Below are positions 1 through 5,780 of a stretch of DNA of 10,074 nt, one piece after another. This DNA comes from Clostridia bacterium. Lineage in GTDB: Bacteria; Bacillota; Clostridia; Christensenellales; Borkfalkiaceae. A program made the translations under genes and the position numbers. Every line of letters starts with the position of its first letter. Position 1 is the stretch's first letter. The notes below the pieces were generated by a model that saw only the letters and a list, made by a program, of their open reading frames with translations, was not told the origin of the DNA and made no database searches. The stretch is taken from contig JAGBYC010000036.1 in NCBI GenBank assembly GCA_017628935.1, forward strand, positions 1-10,074. The letters are read 5' to 3'.

Positions 1-408
1 GGTTGCGCTCCAAGTAAAAAACTTGACCTTTACGTAGTAAGCGAAAGAAAACGCCTTATTGAAAAAACGGCAACTTTAATAGAAAAACTTGCTAATATTA
101 CCGATATTAAATTCGTTACCGCTAAAGAAGATATTAGCGTTAAAGTAGTTTCGTCTATTTTAGATAAAACTGAACTTTATATTCCACTTGGCGAACTTGT
201 TGATACTGAAAAAGAACTTGTTCGTTTAAACGGTGAACTTAAAAAAGTTGAAAGCGAAATTGCACGTGCTAACGGCAAACTCAACAATCAAGGTTTCGTT
301 GCTAAAGCACCAAAAGCGTTAATTGACGCTGAGAAAGAAAAGGTTGCTAAGTACGAAGAGATGAAATTAAAACTTTTACAAAGCATTAAAGAACTTAACG
401 AAATGTGA
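1..408 (+). CDS. valS: Valyl-tRNA synthetase, C-terminal fragment (cut by left window edge)
   Basis: This is the last 135 codons of an open frame that enters from the left edge in phase 1 and stops at TGA 406-408. ValRS is the cytoplasmic enzyme that charges tRNA-Val. The visible part contains none of the catalytic domain. It is the C-terminal tRNA-binding arm: a beta-rich segment (about residues 40-75) followed by a charged coiled coil (about residues 76-135). Family hallmarks are the stretch reading IPLGELVDTEKEL, an arginine-containing helix, and the KLNNQGFVAKAP motif (about residues 96-107), which is highly typical of bacterial ValRS tails. Only lysine- and glutamate-rich helix follows before the stop. 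A strong terminator follows at once, so this is the end of its transcription unit. The assignment rests on remembered family motifs and no upstream sequence is available to confirm it. Confidence 0.9.
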   Translation, partial: GCAPSKKLDLYVVSERKRLIEKTATLIEKLANITDIKFVTAKEDISVKVVSSILDKTELYIPLGELVDTEKELVRLNGELKKVESEIARANGKLNNQGFVAKAPKALIDAEKEKVAKYEEMKLKLLQSIKELNEM

Positions 409-409
409 T

Positions 410-444
410 AAAAATCCCCCTGCCAAGCGCAAGGGGATTTTTTG
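410..444 (+). terminator. Intrinsic terminator after valS
   Basis: A 10-bp perfect stem pairs AAAAATCCCC (410-419) with GGGGATTTTT (433-442). An inner TGC/GCA stem (421-423 with 429-431) sits across a single C/A mismatch, with a 5-nt loop. The 3' arm runs into a T tract (438-443). The stem begins 2 nt after the valS stop codon. This is a classic rho-independent terminator separating valS from the rnj unit. Confidence 0.92.
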
Positions 445-468
445 TTGCAAAAGTCGACAAAATATTTG

Positions 469-497
469 TTTACAAAATTAATTTTGTATGTTAAAAT
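469..497 (+). promoter_or_regulatory. Sigma-A-type promoter for the rnj-trmR-trhP unit
   Basis: The -35 is TTTACA (469-474) and the -10 is TAAAAT (492-497), separated by 17 bp. A TG at 489-490 gives an extended -10 (TGTTAAAAT). Transcription would start near 504-505, leaving a leader of about 100 nt before rnj. Confidence 0.8.
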
Positions 498-504
498 AAA
501 AGCG

Positions 505-608
505 TATGAAATTACCGCATTTTATAGCGTTTTAAGATAAAAAAGTAAAGGGTTACCGCTTATCCTTTTGCTTTAAAAACTAATACTAAAACGGTTTATA
601 TAGGAATT
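505..608 (+). other. Leader (5' UTR) of rnj with hairpin and possible 9-codon reading frame
   Basis: Two structures are visible in this untranslated stretch. First, ATG 506-508 opens a 9-codon frame (MKLPHFIAF) ending at TAA 533-535; it begins only 1-2 nt after the predicted transcript start, so it would have to be translated without a Shine-Dalgarno. Second, an imperfect inverted repeat lies at 542-551 with 564-574: GG pairs with CC, AAA with TTT, then a bulge, then AAAG pairs with CTTT, around a 12-nt loop. No T tract follows the hairpin, so it does not look like a terminator. Whether either element regulates rnj is inference. Confidence 0.35.
602..605 (+). promoter_or_regulatory. Weak, close-set ribosome binding site of rnj
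   Basis: Only AGGA is available upstream of the rnj start, with just 3 nt to the ATG at 609. This is shorter than the usual 5-9 nt and weaker than the sites of thyA or the last gene in the window, and it suggests modest or controlled initiation. Confidence 0.5.
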
Positions 609-2261
609 ATGAAAAAATCAAACTCATTGAAAGTCCGTTTTTTAGGTGGCGTGGGTGAAATAGGTAAAAATATCACGGCACTTGAGTACGGTAAAGATAT
701 TATTGTAATTGACGCTGGCTTAGGCTTTCCTGATAGCGATATGCCGGGCGTTGATATAGTTATACCTGACATAACGTATTTAACACAAAATAAAGATAGA
801 ATTCGCGCAGTGTTTTTAACTCACGGGCACGAAGACCATATAGGTAGTTTGCCGTATTTACTTAAAGAATTAAATATTCCAGTTTACGGAACTAAACTTA
901 CCTTAGCACTTGTTGAAAATAAACTTCGTGAACAAAAAATTAAAAGTTGCAATTTAAACTGCGTTACGCCTAAAAGCGTAATTAAGGTAGGGTGCTTTTC
1001 AGTTGAATTTATAAACGTTAACCACTCAATTGCCGGTTCGGTTGCGTTATCAATTACAACCCCAGTTGGCGTAGTTTTACACACGGGCGACTTTAAGGTT
1101 GACTTAACGCCGGTAGGTGGCGAAATTATCGACCTTGCAAGGCTTACTGAAATAGGCAAAAAAGGCGTTACGCTTATGCTTTGCGAATCAACTAACGTTG
1201 AGCGTGACGGGTATTCTATGAGCGAAAGCGTAGTTTTAGATAATTTATCACGCTTATTTAGTCAAAATCGCTACCGTAGAATTATAGTTGCAACCTTTGC
1301 TACGAACGTGTATCGTTTACAGCAAATACTTAATTTAGCGTATAAGTTTAAGCGTAAAGTTGCAATTTCTGGTAGAAGTATGCTAAACGTAATAGAGTCA
1401 GCGTCAAAAATAGGCGAACTTTACGTGCCAGAAAACACTTTGGTAGACGTTTCAAAAATTAAAAATATCGCTGATAAAGACTTGGTTATTATAGCAACCG
1501 GTTCACAAGGCGAGCCTATGAGCGCGCTTACGCGTATGGCGTTTAACGAATTTAACGAAGTTACCATAGGCAAAAACGATACGGTTATAATATCAGCGTC
1601 GCCTATACCAGGTAACGAACGCAACGTGTATTCGGTTATAAACAACCTTTATCGTAACGGTGCTGAAGTGGTGTACGAATCACTTGAAAATATACACGCG
1701 TCTGGACACGCCTGTCGTGAAGAACTTAAAATAATGCACTCACTTGTAAAACCTAAGTTTTTCGTGCCAGTACACGGCGAATACCGTCATCTTAAAAAGC
1801 ATATCGACCTTGCTAAAGAGCTTGGTATGAAAGAAAGCAATATGTTACTTTGCGAATTAGGTGACACTTTAGTTTTAAACGGTAAAACCATTAAAAAAGG
1901 CGAGCCCGTTCAAGCAGGCGATAGATACGTTGACGGGTTGTCGGTTGATGAAACTGAAGCCGTTATTCGTGAAAGAAGAATTATTTCTGACGGAGGCATA
2001 GTCGTAGTAGTTTGCTGTTTATCACGCGTGAACGGTAAAATGTTACAAGAGCCTGATATTATTGCCAAAGGTTCGTGGCTTACAATTGAGCAAATTAGCG
2101 AAATGAAGTTAATTGTTCAAAAAGTATTAGAAAATAGCAATTATAAAAAAACAAGGGATACCTTTGCGCTTAGAAACTCTATTAGAAGAAAGTTGCGCGA
2201 TTATACTATCAAAAAAACTAAAAAAGACCCTATGATTTTACCAATGATAACAGAATTATGA
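609..2261 (+). CDS. rnj: Ribonuclease J (metallo-beta-lactamase/beta-CASP RNase)
   Basis: RNase J is a cytoplasmic exo- and endoribonuclease used by Bacillota for mRNA decay and RNA 5' maturation. The protein has 550 residues, a normal length. The metallo-beta-lactamase fold begins with FLGGVGEIGKN (11-21) and carries the zinc motif HGHEDH (72-77), so H72, H74, D76 and H77 are ligands. Further ligands are H139, D161 (in HTGDFK) and H389 (in PVHGEYRHL). The beta-CASP insertion includes ATFATNVYRLQQ (228-239) and SGRSM (254-258). HASGHA (363-368) is the typical phosphate and RNA-binding loop, followed by an RNase J-type C-terminal domain. All catalytic residues are present. The ATG at 609 fits the family N-terminus. 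The stop overlaps the next start as ATGA, so trmR is translationally coupled to it. Whether it corresponds to J1 or J2 cannot be settled; the intact active site favours a catalytically active J1-like enzyme. Confidence 0.96.
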   Translation: MKKSNSLKVRFLGGVGEIGKNITALEYGKDIIVIDAGLGFPDSDMPGVDIVIPDITYLTQNKDRIRAVFLTHGHEDHIGSLPYLLKELNIPVYGTKLTLALVENKLREQKIKSCNLNCVTPKSVIKVGCFSVEFINVNHSIAGSVALSITTPVGVVLHTGDFKVDLTPVGGEIIDLARLTEIGKKGVTLMLCESTNVERDGYSMSESVVLDNLSRLFSQNRYRRIIVATFATNVYRLQQILNLAYKFKRKVAISGRSMLNVIESASKIGELYVPENTLVDVSKIKNIADKDLVIIATGSQGEPMSALTRMAFNEFNEVTIGKNDTVIISASPIPGNERNVYSVINNLYRNGAEVVYESLENIHASGHACREELKIMHSLVKPKFFVPVHGEYRHLKKHIDLAKELGMKESNMLLCELGDTLVLNGKTIKKGEPVQAGDRYVDGLSVDETEAVIRERRIISDGGIVVVVCCLSRVNGKMLQEPDIIAKGSWLTIEQISEMKLIVQKVLENSNYKKTRDTFALRNSIRRKLRDYTIKKTKKDPMILPMITEL

Positions 2262-2893
2262 TAAACGAATATACTACGCGTTTAACACGCGAAAATTTAA
2301 ATAGCAATATACCAAACGAACTTTTAAGTTTAAGAAACGAATATCGCGAAAAGGGTGTTCCTACTATTTTAACCGACGGGCTTAACGAACTTTTACTTAC
2401 CCTTAAAATGAAAAACCCGTCTAAAATTTTAGAACTTGGTACGGCTACTGGTATTTCGGGCACGGCTATGCTACTTAGTTTAAAAAACGCTACGTTAGTA
2501 ACCGTTGAAAAATACCCTGAAATGCAAAACGAAGCGATTAAAAACTTTGATAAGTTTAAGGTGGCGGATAGAGTAACTACTATTTTAGGTGACGCCATTG
2601 AAGTTTTACAAAATTTAAACGAAAAGTTTGATTTTGTGTTTTTAGATTGTAATAAGTCGGCTTACTATAAAGCGTATCCTTACATCAAAAACCTTTTAAA
2701 CGAAGGTGGCGTTTTGTTTGCTGATAACGTGCTTTTTAGAGGCTATTTATCTGGCGAAGTTGAAACGCCTAAAAAATACAAATCACTTGTAAACAATATT
2801 AAAAAATTTAACGATATGGTTAGTGCCGACGAAGATATGGTAACTTGCTTTTTCGACGTGGGCGACGGTATTTCAGTATCCGTTAAAAAATAG
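2258..2893 (+). CDS. trmR: SAM-dependent O-methyltransferase, probable tRNA 5-hydroxyuridine methyltransferase TrmR
   Basis: This is a 211-residue class I methyltransferase of the caffeoyl-CoA O-methyltransferase family. The SAM motif I is ELGTATGISG (59-68), and E84 at the end of the second strand is placed to bind the SAM ribose. FVFLDCNKS (127-134) contains D130, and FADNVLFRG (154-162) contains D156 and N157; these are the divalent-metal ligands of the family. The VLFRG stretch is characteristic of the YrrM/TrmR branch. In B. subtilis TrmR methylates ho5U34 of tRNAs to mo5U34. The next gene here encodes a U32-family protein of the kind that makes ho5U, matching the yrrM-yrrN-yrrO order in Bacillus and supporting TrmR over a plant-type phenolic methyltransferase. 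The start ATG overlaps the rnj stop as ATGA with no strong ribosome binding site, implying coupling to rnj. Fold and reaction class are sure; the tRNA substrate is inferred from context. Confidence 0.85.
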   Translation: MINEYTTRLTRENLNSNIPNELLSLRNEYREKGVPTILTDGLNELLLTLKMKNPSKILELGTATGISGTAMLLSLKNATLVTVEKYPEMQNEAIKNFDKFKVADRVTTILGDAIEVLQNLNEKFDFVFLDCNKSAYYKAYPYIKNLLNEGGVLFADNVLFRGYLSGEVETPKKYKSLVNNIKKFNDMVSADEDMVTCFFDVGDGISVSVKK

Positions 2894-2896
2894 GAG
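2892..2896 (+). promoter_or_regulatory. Ribosome binding site deciding the trhP start
   Basis: AGGAG overlaps the trmR TAG stop and lies 5 nt before ATG 2902. A GTG at 2896-2898 is in frame but overlaps this site and has none of its own, so 2902 is the better start. Confidence 0.8.
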
Positions 2897-2901
2897 TGCT
2901 A

Positions 2902-4134
2902 ATGAAAAAGATAGAATTACTTGCACCTGCTGGTAACTTTTCAAAACTTAAAACTGCAATTTATTTTGGCGCCGACGCTGTATACGTTGGTGGCAAAACT
3001 TTTTCGTTACGCGCTTACGCTAACAACTTCACTAACGAAGAATTGAAAACGGCTACCGAATACGTTCACTCTAAGGGTAAAAAAATATACGTTACGGTAA
3101 ACATTTTTGCTAAAAATAGCGACCTAGTTAAAGCCGAAGAATATTTTAAATACCTTGAAAGCATTAAAGTTGACGCCGTTATCGTTACTGATGCTGGCTT
3201 AATATCGCTTTGTAAAAAGGTTGCTCCTACACTTGAAATACACCTTTCAACACAAGCCAACACTACTAATAAATACACGGTAGATTTTTGGAAAAGTCAA
3301 GGCGTTTCAAGAATAGTTTTAGCGCGTGAGTTGTCGCTTAACGAAATTAAAGAAATAAACGAATTTGCACCAAGCGTAGAACTTGAAGCGTTCGTGCACG
3401 GGGCTATGTGCATAAGTTATAGTGGTAGATGCTTGCTTTCTAACTACTTAAACGGCCGTGATTCTAACCGTGGCGAATGCGTGCAAGCGTGTAGATGGAA
3501 TTATTCACTTCGTGAAAAAAGTAAAGACGGCGACTGGTACGACGTTGAAGAAGACGAGCGTGGTACTTACATTTTAAATAGTAAAGACCTTAATATGATT
3601 GACCATATTGACGATATGGTTAACGCTGGCGTAGTTTCTTTTAAAATTGAAGGCCGTATGAAAGGCGAATATTATTTAGCAACCGTTATCAACGCTTATC
3701 GACGCGCTATCGACGAATATTACAAATTAGGTAGCGAATATAAAAACAACCCGTTATTTAACGTTGAACTTTTAAAAACTTTCCACCGTGCGTTTACAAA
3801 AGCGTACACTTTAGGTGAAAATACTGAAACTGTAAATTACGGTGACAGTCAGTCGGCAGGCGACGGTATTTTTACTGCTATGGTTTTAGGTTACGACGCT
3901 GAAAACAAACGCGCGTTAGTTGAAATGCGTAACAGATTTAAAGTGGGCGACGAACTTGAAGTTTTATCTCCTAACGATACTTTCAATAAAATGCTTACCG
4001 TTACTAAAATTGAAAACGAAAACGGCGAAGAAGTTGAAGATGCTAAACTTGTTCAACAACGCTTATACCTTTACACAGACATTAAACTTTGTGAAGGCGA
4101 TATTTTAAGAAGATATAACGTTAATAAAAACTAA
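2902..4134 (+). CDS. trhP: Peptidase U32-family protein, probable tRNA uridine-34 hydroxylation protein TrhP
   Basis: This 410-residue protein has a U32 barrel domain. It opens with ELLAPAGNFSKLKTAI (5-20) and YFGADAVYVGG (21-31), both typical. The U32 signature falls at about 162-178 (EAFVHGAMCISYSGRC), and four cysteines, C170, C177, C193 and C197, are arranged like the iron-sulfur ligands of this family. A C-terminal beta-barrel-like domain (about 315-400) is present, as in YrrO/YegQ. Although named as peptidases, family members of this layout (E. coli TrhP/YegQ, B. subtilis TrhP1/TrhP2) perform prephenate-dependent hydroxylation of tRNA U34 to ho5U. The neighbour trmR would add the methyl group. 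Only one U32 gene is present here, whereas Bacillus has two adjacent paralogues. RlhA (23S rRNA hydroxylation) is less likely because it is longer. Family is certain; substrate is inferred from length and context. Confidence 0.87.
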   Translation: MKKIELLAPAGNFSKLKTAIYFGADAVYVGGKTFSLRAYANNFTNEELKTATEYVHSKGKKIYVTVNIFAKNSDLVKAEEYFKYLESIKVDAVIVTDAGLISLCKKVAPTLEIHLSTQANTTNKYTVDFWKSQGVSRIVLARELSLNEIKEINEFAPSVELEAFVHGAMCISYSGRCLLSNYLNGRDSNRGECVQACRWNYSLREKSKDGDWYDVEEDERGTYILNSKDLNMIDHIDDMVNAGVVSFKIEGRMKGEYYLATVINAYRRAIDEYYKLGSEYKNNPLFNVELLKTFHRAFTKAYTLGENTETVNYGDSQSAGDGIFTAMVLGYDAENKRALVEMRNRFKVGDELEVLSPNDTFNKMLTVTKIENENGEEVEDAKLVQQRLYLYTDIKLCEGDILRRYNVNKN

Positions 4135-4150
4135 TTTTTCGACATAACTT
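4122..4150 (+). promoter_or_regulatory. Possible SigE-type promoter upstream of sigK
   Basis: TAATAAA (4122-4128), close to the SigE -35 pattern KMATATT at 5 of 7 positions, lies 14 bp before CATAACTT (4143-4150), which shares the CATA core and final T of a SigE -10. In Bacillus sigK is first transcribed by SigE. The match is partial and a SigA alternative overlaps it, so this is tentative. Confidence 0.3.
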
Positions 4151-4168
4151 TACATTTTTAAACATAAT
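4139..4168 (+). promoter_or_regulatory. Possible sigma-A-type promoter upstream of sigK (alternative reading)
   Basis: TCGACA (4139-4144) matches TTGACA at 5 of 6 positions, and CATAAT (4163-4168) matches TATAAT at 5 of 6, with an 18-bp spacer. A transcript would start near 4175, just before the GAGG ribosome binding site. It competes with the SigE reading of the same region, and sequence alone does not decide between them. Confidence 0.35.
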
Positions 4169-4173
4169 TTTAC
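4142..4173 (+). repeat. 12-bp tandem direct repeat in the sigK upstream region
   Basis: ACATAACTTTAC (4142-4153) and ACATAATTTTAC (4162-4173) match at 11 of 12 positions. They are set exactly 20 bp apart, about two helical turns, entirely within the 53-nt gap between trhP and sigK. They could be paired regulator sites, two CATA-type -10 elements, or chance in AT-rich sequence. Confidence 0.6.
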
Positions 4174-4187
4174 TTACGAGGTAATTT

Positions 4188-4892
4188 ATGTTTTTAAATT
4201 TTTTAAGTTTCATTATCGGTAAAATTTTCTTCTTTTGTGGCAGTATTACGGGTGATAGTTTTCCACGCCCGTTATCGCCAAGTGATGAAAAAAAGTATCT
4301 AAAACTTTTTAAAGAAGAAAACGACCTAAAAGCAAAAGATATTTTAATAAAGCACAACTTACGCTTAGTTGCGCATATCGTTAAAAAATATCAAGGCGCA
4401 GAAGATACCGACGACCTTATTTCAACGGGTACAATAGGTTTGATTAAAGCAATTAACACTTACGACGAAGAAAAGGGTGTTCAATTAGCAACGTATAGCG
4501 CAAGGTGTATTGAAAACGAAATTTTAATGTTGCTTAGGGCTAACAAAAAGCATAGTGGCGTACTTTCTCTATCAGACGCCGTTGGAACTGATAAAGAGGG
4601 TAACGAACTAACGCTTATGGATTTACTTGCTGACGACGGCGAAAGCGTTATTGAAACGGTAGGCAAAAAATTAGAACGCAAAAAGTTTTTAACACTTATA
4701 AGAAAGGCTTTAAACGACAGAGAGTTTACCGTAATATGTTTAAGGTACGGGCTTAAAGGCTCTGCACCTTTACCTCAGCGTGAAGTGGCGTCGTTTTTAA
4801 GAATATCGCGTTCGTACATATCAAGAATTGAAAAAAAGTCGATTGAAAAAATTAAAAAAGAAATATTAAAAAGTGGTTATCGTTACGAATAG
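4188..4892 (+). CDS. sigK: RNA polymerase sporulation sigma factor SigK (pro-sigma-K)
   Basis: SigK directs the last stage of mother-cell gene expression in endospore formation. The 234-residue protein begins with a hydrophobic stretch (residues 2-17, rich in F, I and L), as in pro-sigma-K, which is membrane-tethered until SpoIVFB cleaves it. By alignment to remembered B. subtilis SigK, cleavage would fall near G18/S19. FPRPLS (25-30) followed by DEKKYL matches the SigK mature N-terminus better than SigE. Region 2 includes HNLRLVAHIVKK (56-67), DDLISTGTIGLIKAI (75-89) and LATYSARCIENEIL (100-113). Region 4.2 contains the helix-turn-helix ending ISRSYISRIEKKS. The gene is continuous, with no skin-like insertion. 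The start ATG has GAGG 6 nt upstream. A glycine usual in the region 4.2 turn is replaced by arginine. SigE is the alternative; the pro-sequence junction favours SigK. Confidence 0.92.
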   Translation: MFLNFLSFIIGKIFFFCGSITGDSFPRPLSPSDEKKYLKLFKEENDLKAKDILIKHNLRLVAHIVKKYQGAEDTDDLISTGTIGLIKAINTYDEEKGVQLATYSARCIENEILMLLRANKKHSGVLSLSDAVGTDKEGNELTLMDLLADDGESVIETVGKKLERKKFLTLIRKALNDREFTVICLRYGLKGSAPLPQREVASFLRISRSYISRIEKKSIEKIKKEILKSGYRYE

Positions 4893-4895
4893 GTG
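4891..4895 (+). promoter_or_regulatory. Ribosome binding site deciding the SDR start
   Basis: AGGTG at the sigK stop lies 3 nt before ATG 4899. An in-frame GTG at 4893 overlaps this site and has no purine-rich sequence upstream of it, so ATG 4899 is preferred. The site is weak, suggesting coupling to sigK translation. Confidence 0.55.
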
Positions 4896-4898
4896 AAT

Positions 4899-5693
4899 AT
4901 GAATTTTAGTATTATAACGGGTGCAACTGGCGTTCTTGGTAAAGAGTTTGCAAAAAGCCTTGCTGAAAGAAACGAAAACTTGTTTTTAACTGGGCGTAGT
5001 GAAGAAAAGCTTATGCTTTTAAAAGAAGAATTACCGGCTAAATATAAAAACATCGCCGTTGATTATTGTAAGTGCGATTTAACAATCGACGCTGACAAAA
5101 ACGCTCTTTTTAATTACTTTTCACTTAAAGGCTATAAAGTTAACGGGCTATATTTAGTTGCAGGCGCTGATACCAGAAAGGCTTTTACAAAATTTAACCA
5201 AAACGCAATTTCTTTTTTAGCAAGGGTTAATTACGAATCGGCTTTATCATTTACTAAATTTGCCTTAGATAATATGGGCGCTGAACTTAAAATTTTAGTA
5301 GTTTCGTCACTTACCGGTATAACGCCTATGCCGTATTTTAGCGAATATTCTTCACTTAAAGGTGCGCTAATTTCATTTTTTACTGCGCTTAGATACGAAC
5401 TTAAAAATGAACCCGTTAAAATTACTATTTTAACGCCAGGCAGTATTTTAACTAGAAAAGATATTAAAGAAGATATTAAAAAACAAGGCTTGCAAGGTAA
5501 ACTTTCAAGCAAAACACCTAAATACGTTGTTAATAAAGCGCTAAAAGCACTTGATAAAAATAAAAAAATTTGCGTTCCAGGGTTTTATAACAAACTTGTA
5601 AAATTTGCTACTAAAATTACTCCTACAAGTTTACAAATGGAAATAATTTCAAAAAAACTTAAAAACCTTGAAAAAGACGCGTTTTCTAACTAA
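4899..5693 (+). CDS. Short-chain dehydrogenase/reductase (SDR), substrate unknown
   Basis: This is a 264-residue classical SDR with a single Rossmann domain. The cofactor motif TGATGVLG (7-14) matches TGxxxGxG. TGR (31-33) at the end of the second strand suggests preference for NADPH. The NNAG motif is degenerate (LVAGA, 86-90). The catalytic tetrad is visible as N111, S136 or S137 (in VVSSLTG), Y150 and K154 (YSSLK). TPGSILT (179-185) is the usual post-catalytic loop. The C-terminal part, with KICVPGFYNKLVKF and a lysine-rich end, resembles the YqjQ/DltE-like group, whose tail is often amphipathic; membrane contact is possible but not shown. The gene starts 6 nt after the sigK stop and is almost certainly co-transcribed with it. 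The family is clear, but the substrate cannot be read from sequence. Confidence 0.9.
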   Translation: MNFSIITGATGVLGKEFAKSLAERNENLFLTGRSEEKLMLLKEELPAKYKNIAVDYCKCDLTIDADKNALFNYFSLKGYKVNGLYLVAGADTRKAFTKFNQNAISFLARVNYESALSFTKFALDNMGAELKILVVSSLTGITPMPYFSEYSSLKGALISFFTALRYELKNEPVKITILTPGSILTRKDIKEDIKKQGLQGKLSSKTPKYVVNKALKALDKNKKICVPGFYNKLVKFATKITPTSLQMEIISKKLKNLEKDAFSN

Positions 5694-5696
5694 CAA

Positions 5697-5713
5697 TTTT
5701 GCTAAAAGCAAAA
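5697..5713 (+). terminator. Weak hairpin after the SDR gene, doubtful terminator
   Basis: TTTTGCT (5697-5703) pairs perfectly with AGCAAAA (5707-5713) around a 3-nt loop, 3 nt after the SDR stop codon. The stem has only two G-C pairs, and no T tract follows directly, only AT-rich sequence. Some read-through into thyA is likely. Confidence 0.3.
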
Positions 5714-5730
5714 AATTATTACTTTTATTG

Positions 5731-5759
5731 TTGAAATTTCACGCTAAATATGATAAAAT
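5731..5759 (+). promoter_or_regulatory. Sigma-A-type promoter for thyA-folA-aspS
   Basis: TTGAAA (5731-5736) and TAAAAT (5754-5759) are separated by 17 bp, with a TG at 5751-5752 giving an extended -10. Transcription would start near 5766, close to the strong GGAGG site at 5772-5776. Confidence 0.82.
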
Positions 5760-5780
5760 ACTTTAAGTTACGGAGGATAT

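Noticed and set aside
541..575. Leader hairpin as an intrinsic terminator
   Set aside because: No T tract follows the 3' arm; the next bases are AAAAAC.
884..1159. Open frame on the minus strand inside rnj
   Set aside because: It lies wholly within a strongly supported RNase J gene, has no ribosome binding site or recognisable domain, and reflects the codon pattern of the + strand gene.
2230..2598. Minus-strand open frame across the rnj-trmR junction
   Set aside because: It overlaps the active-site-containing start of trmR and shows no family motif; it is a shadow frame.
2896..2901. GTG start for trhP two codons upstream
   Set aside because: The GTG overlaps the AGGAG site that serves ATG 2902, and ATG 2902 has proper spacing.
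3920..4108. 62-codon + strand frame inside trhP
   Set aside because: It overlaps trhP in another frame with a low-complexity product and no ribosome binding site of its own.
4121..4357. Minus-strand frame over the sigK promoter region
   Set aside because: It covers the sigK start and the hydrophobic pro-sequence in reverse and has no recognisable domain.
5694..5780. Riboswitch or T-box before thyA
   Set aside because: The predicted transcript start leaves a leader of only about 15 nt, too short for a riboswitch.
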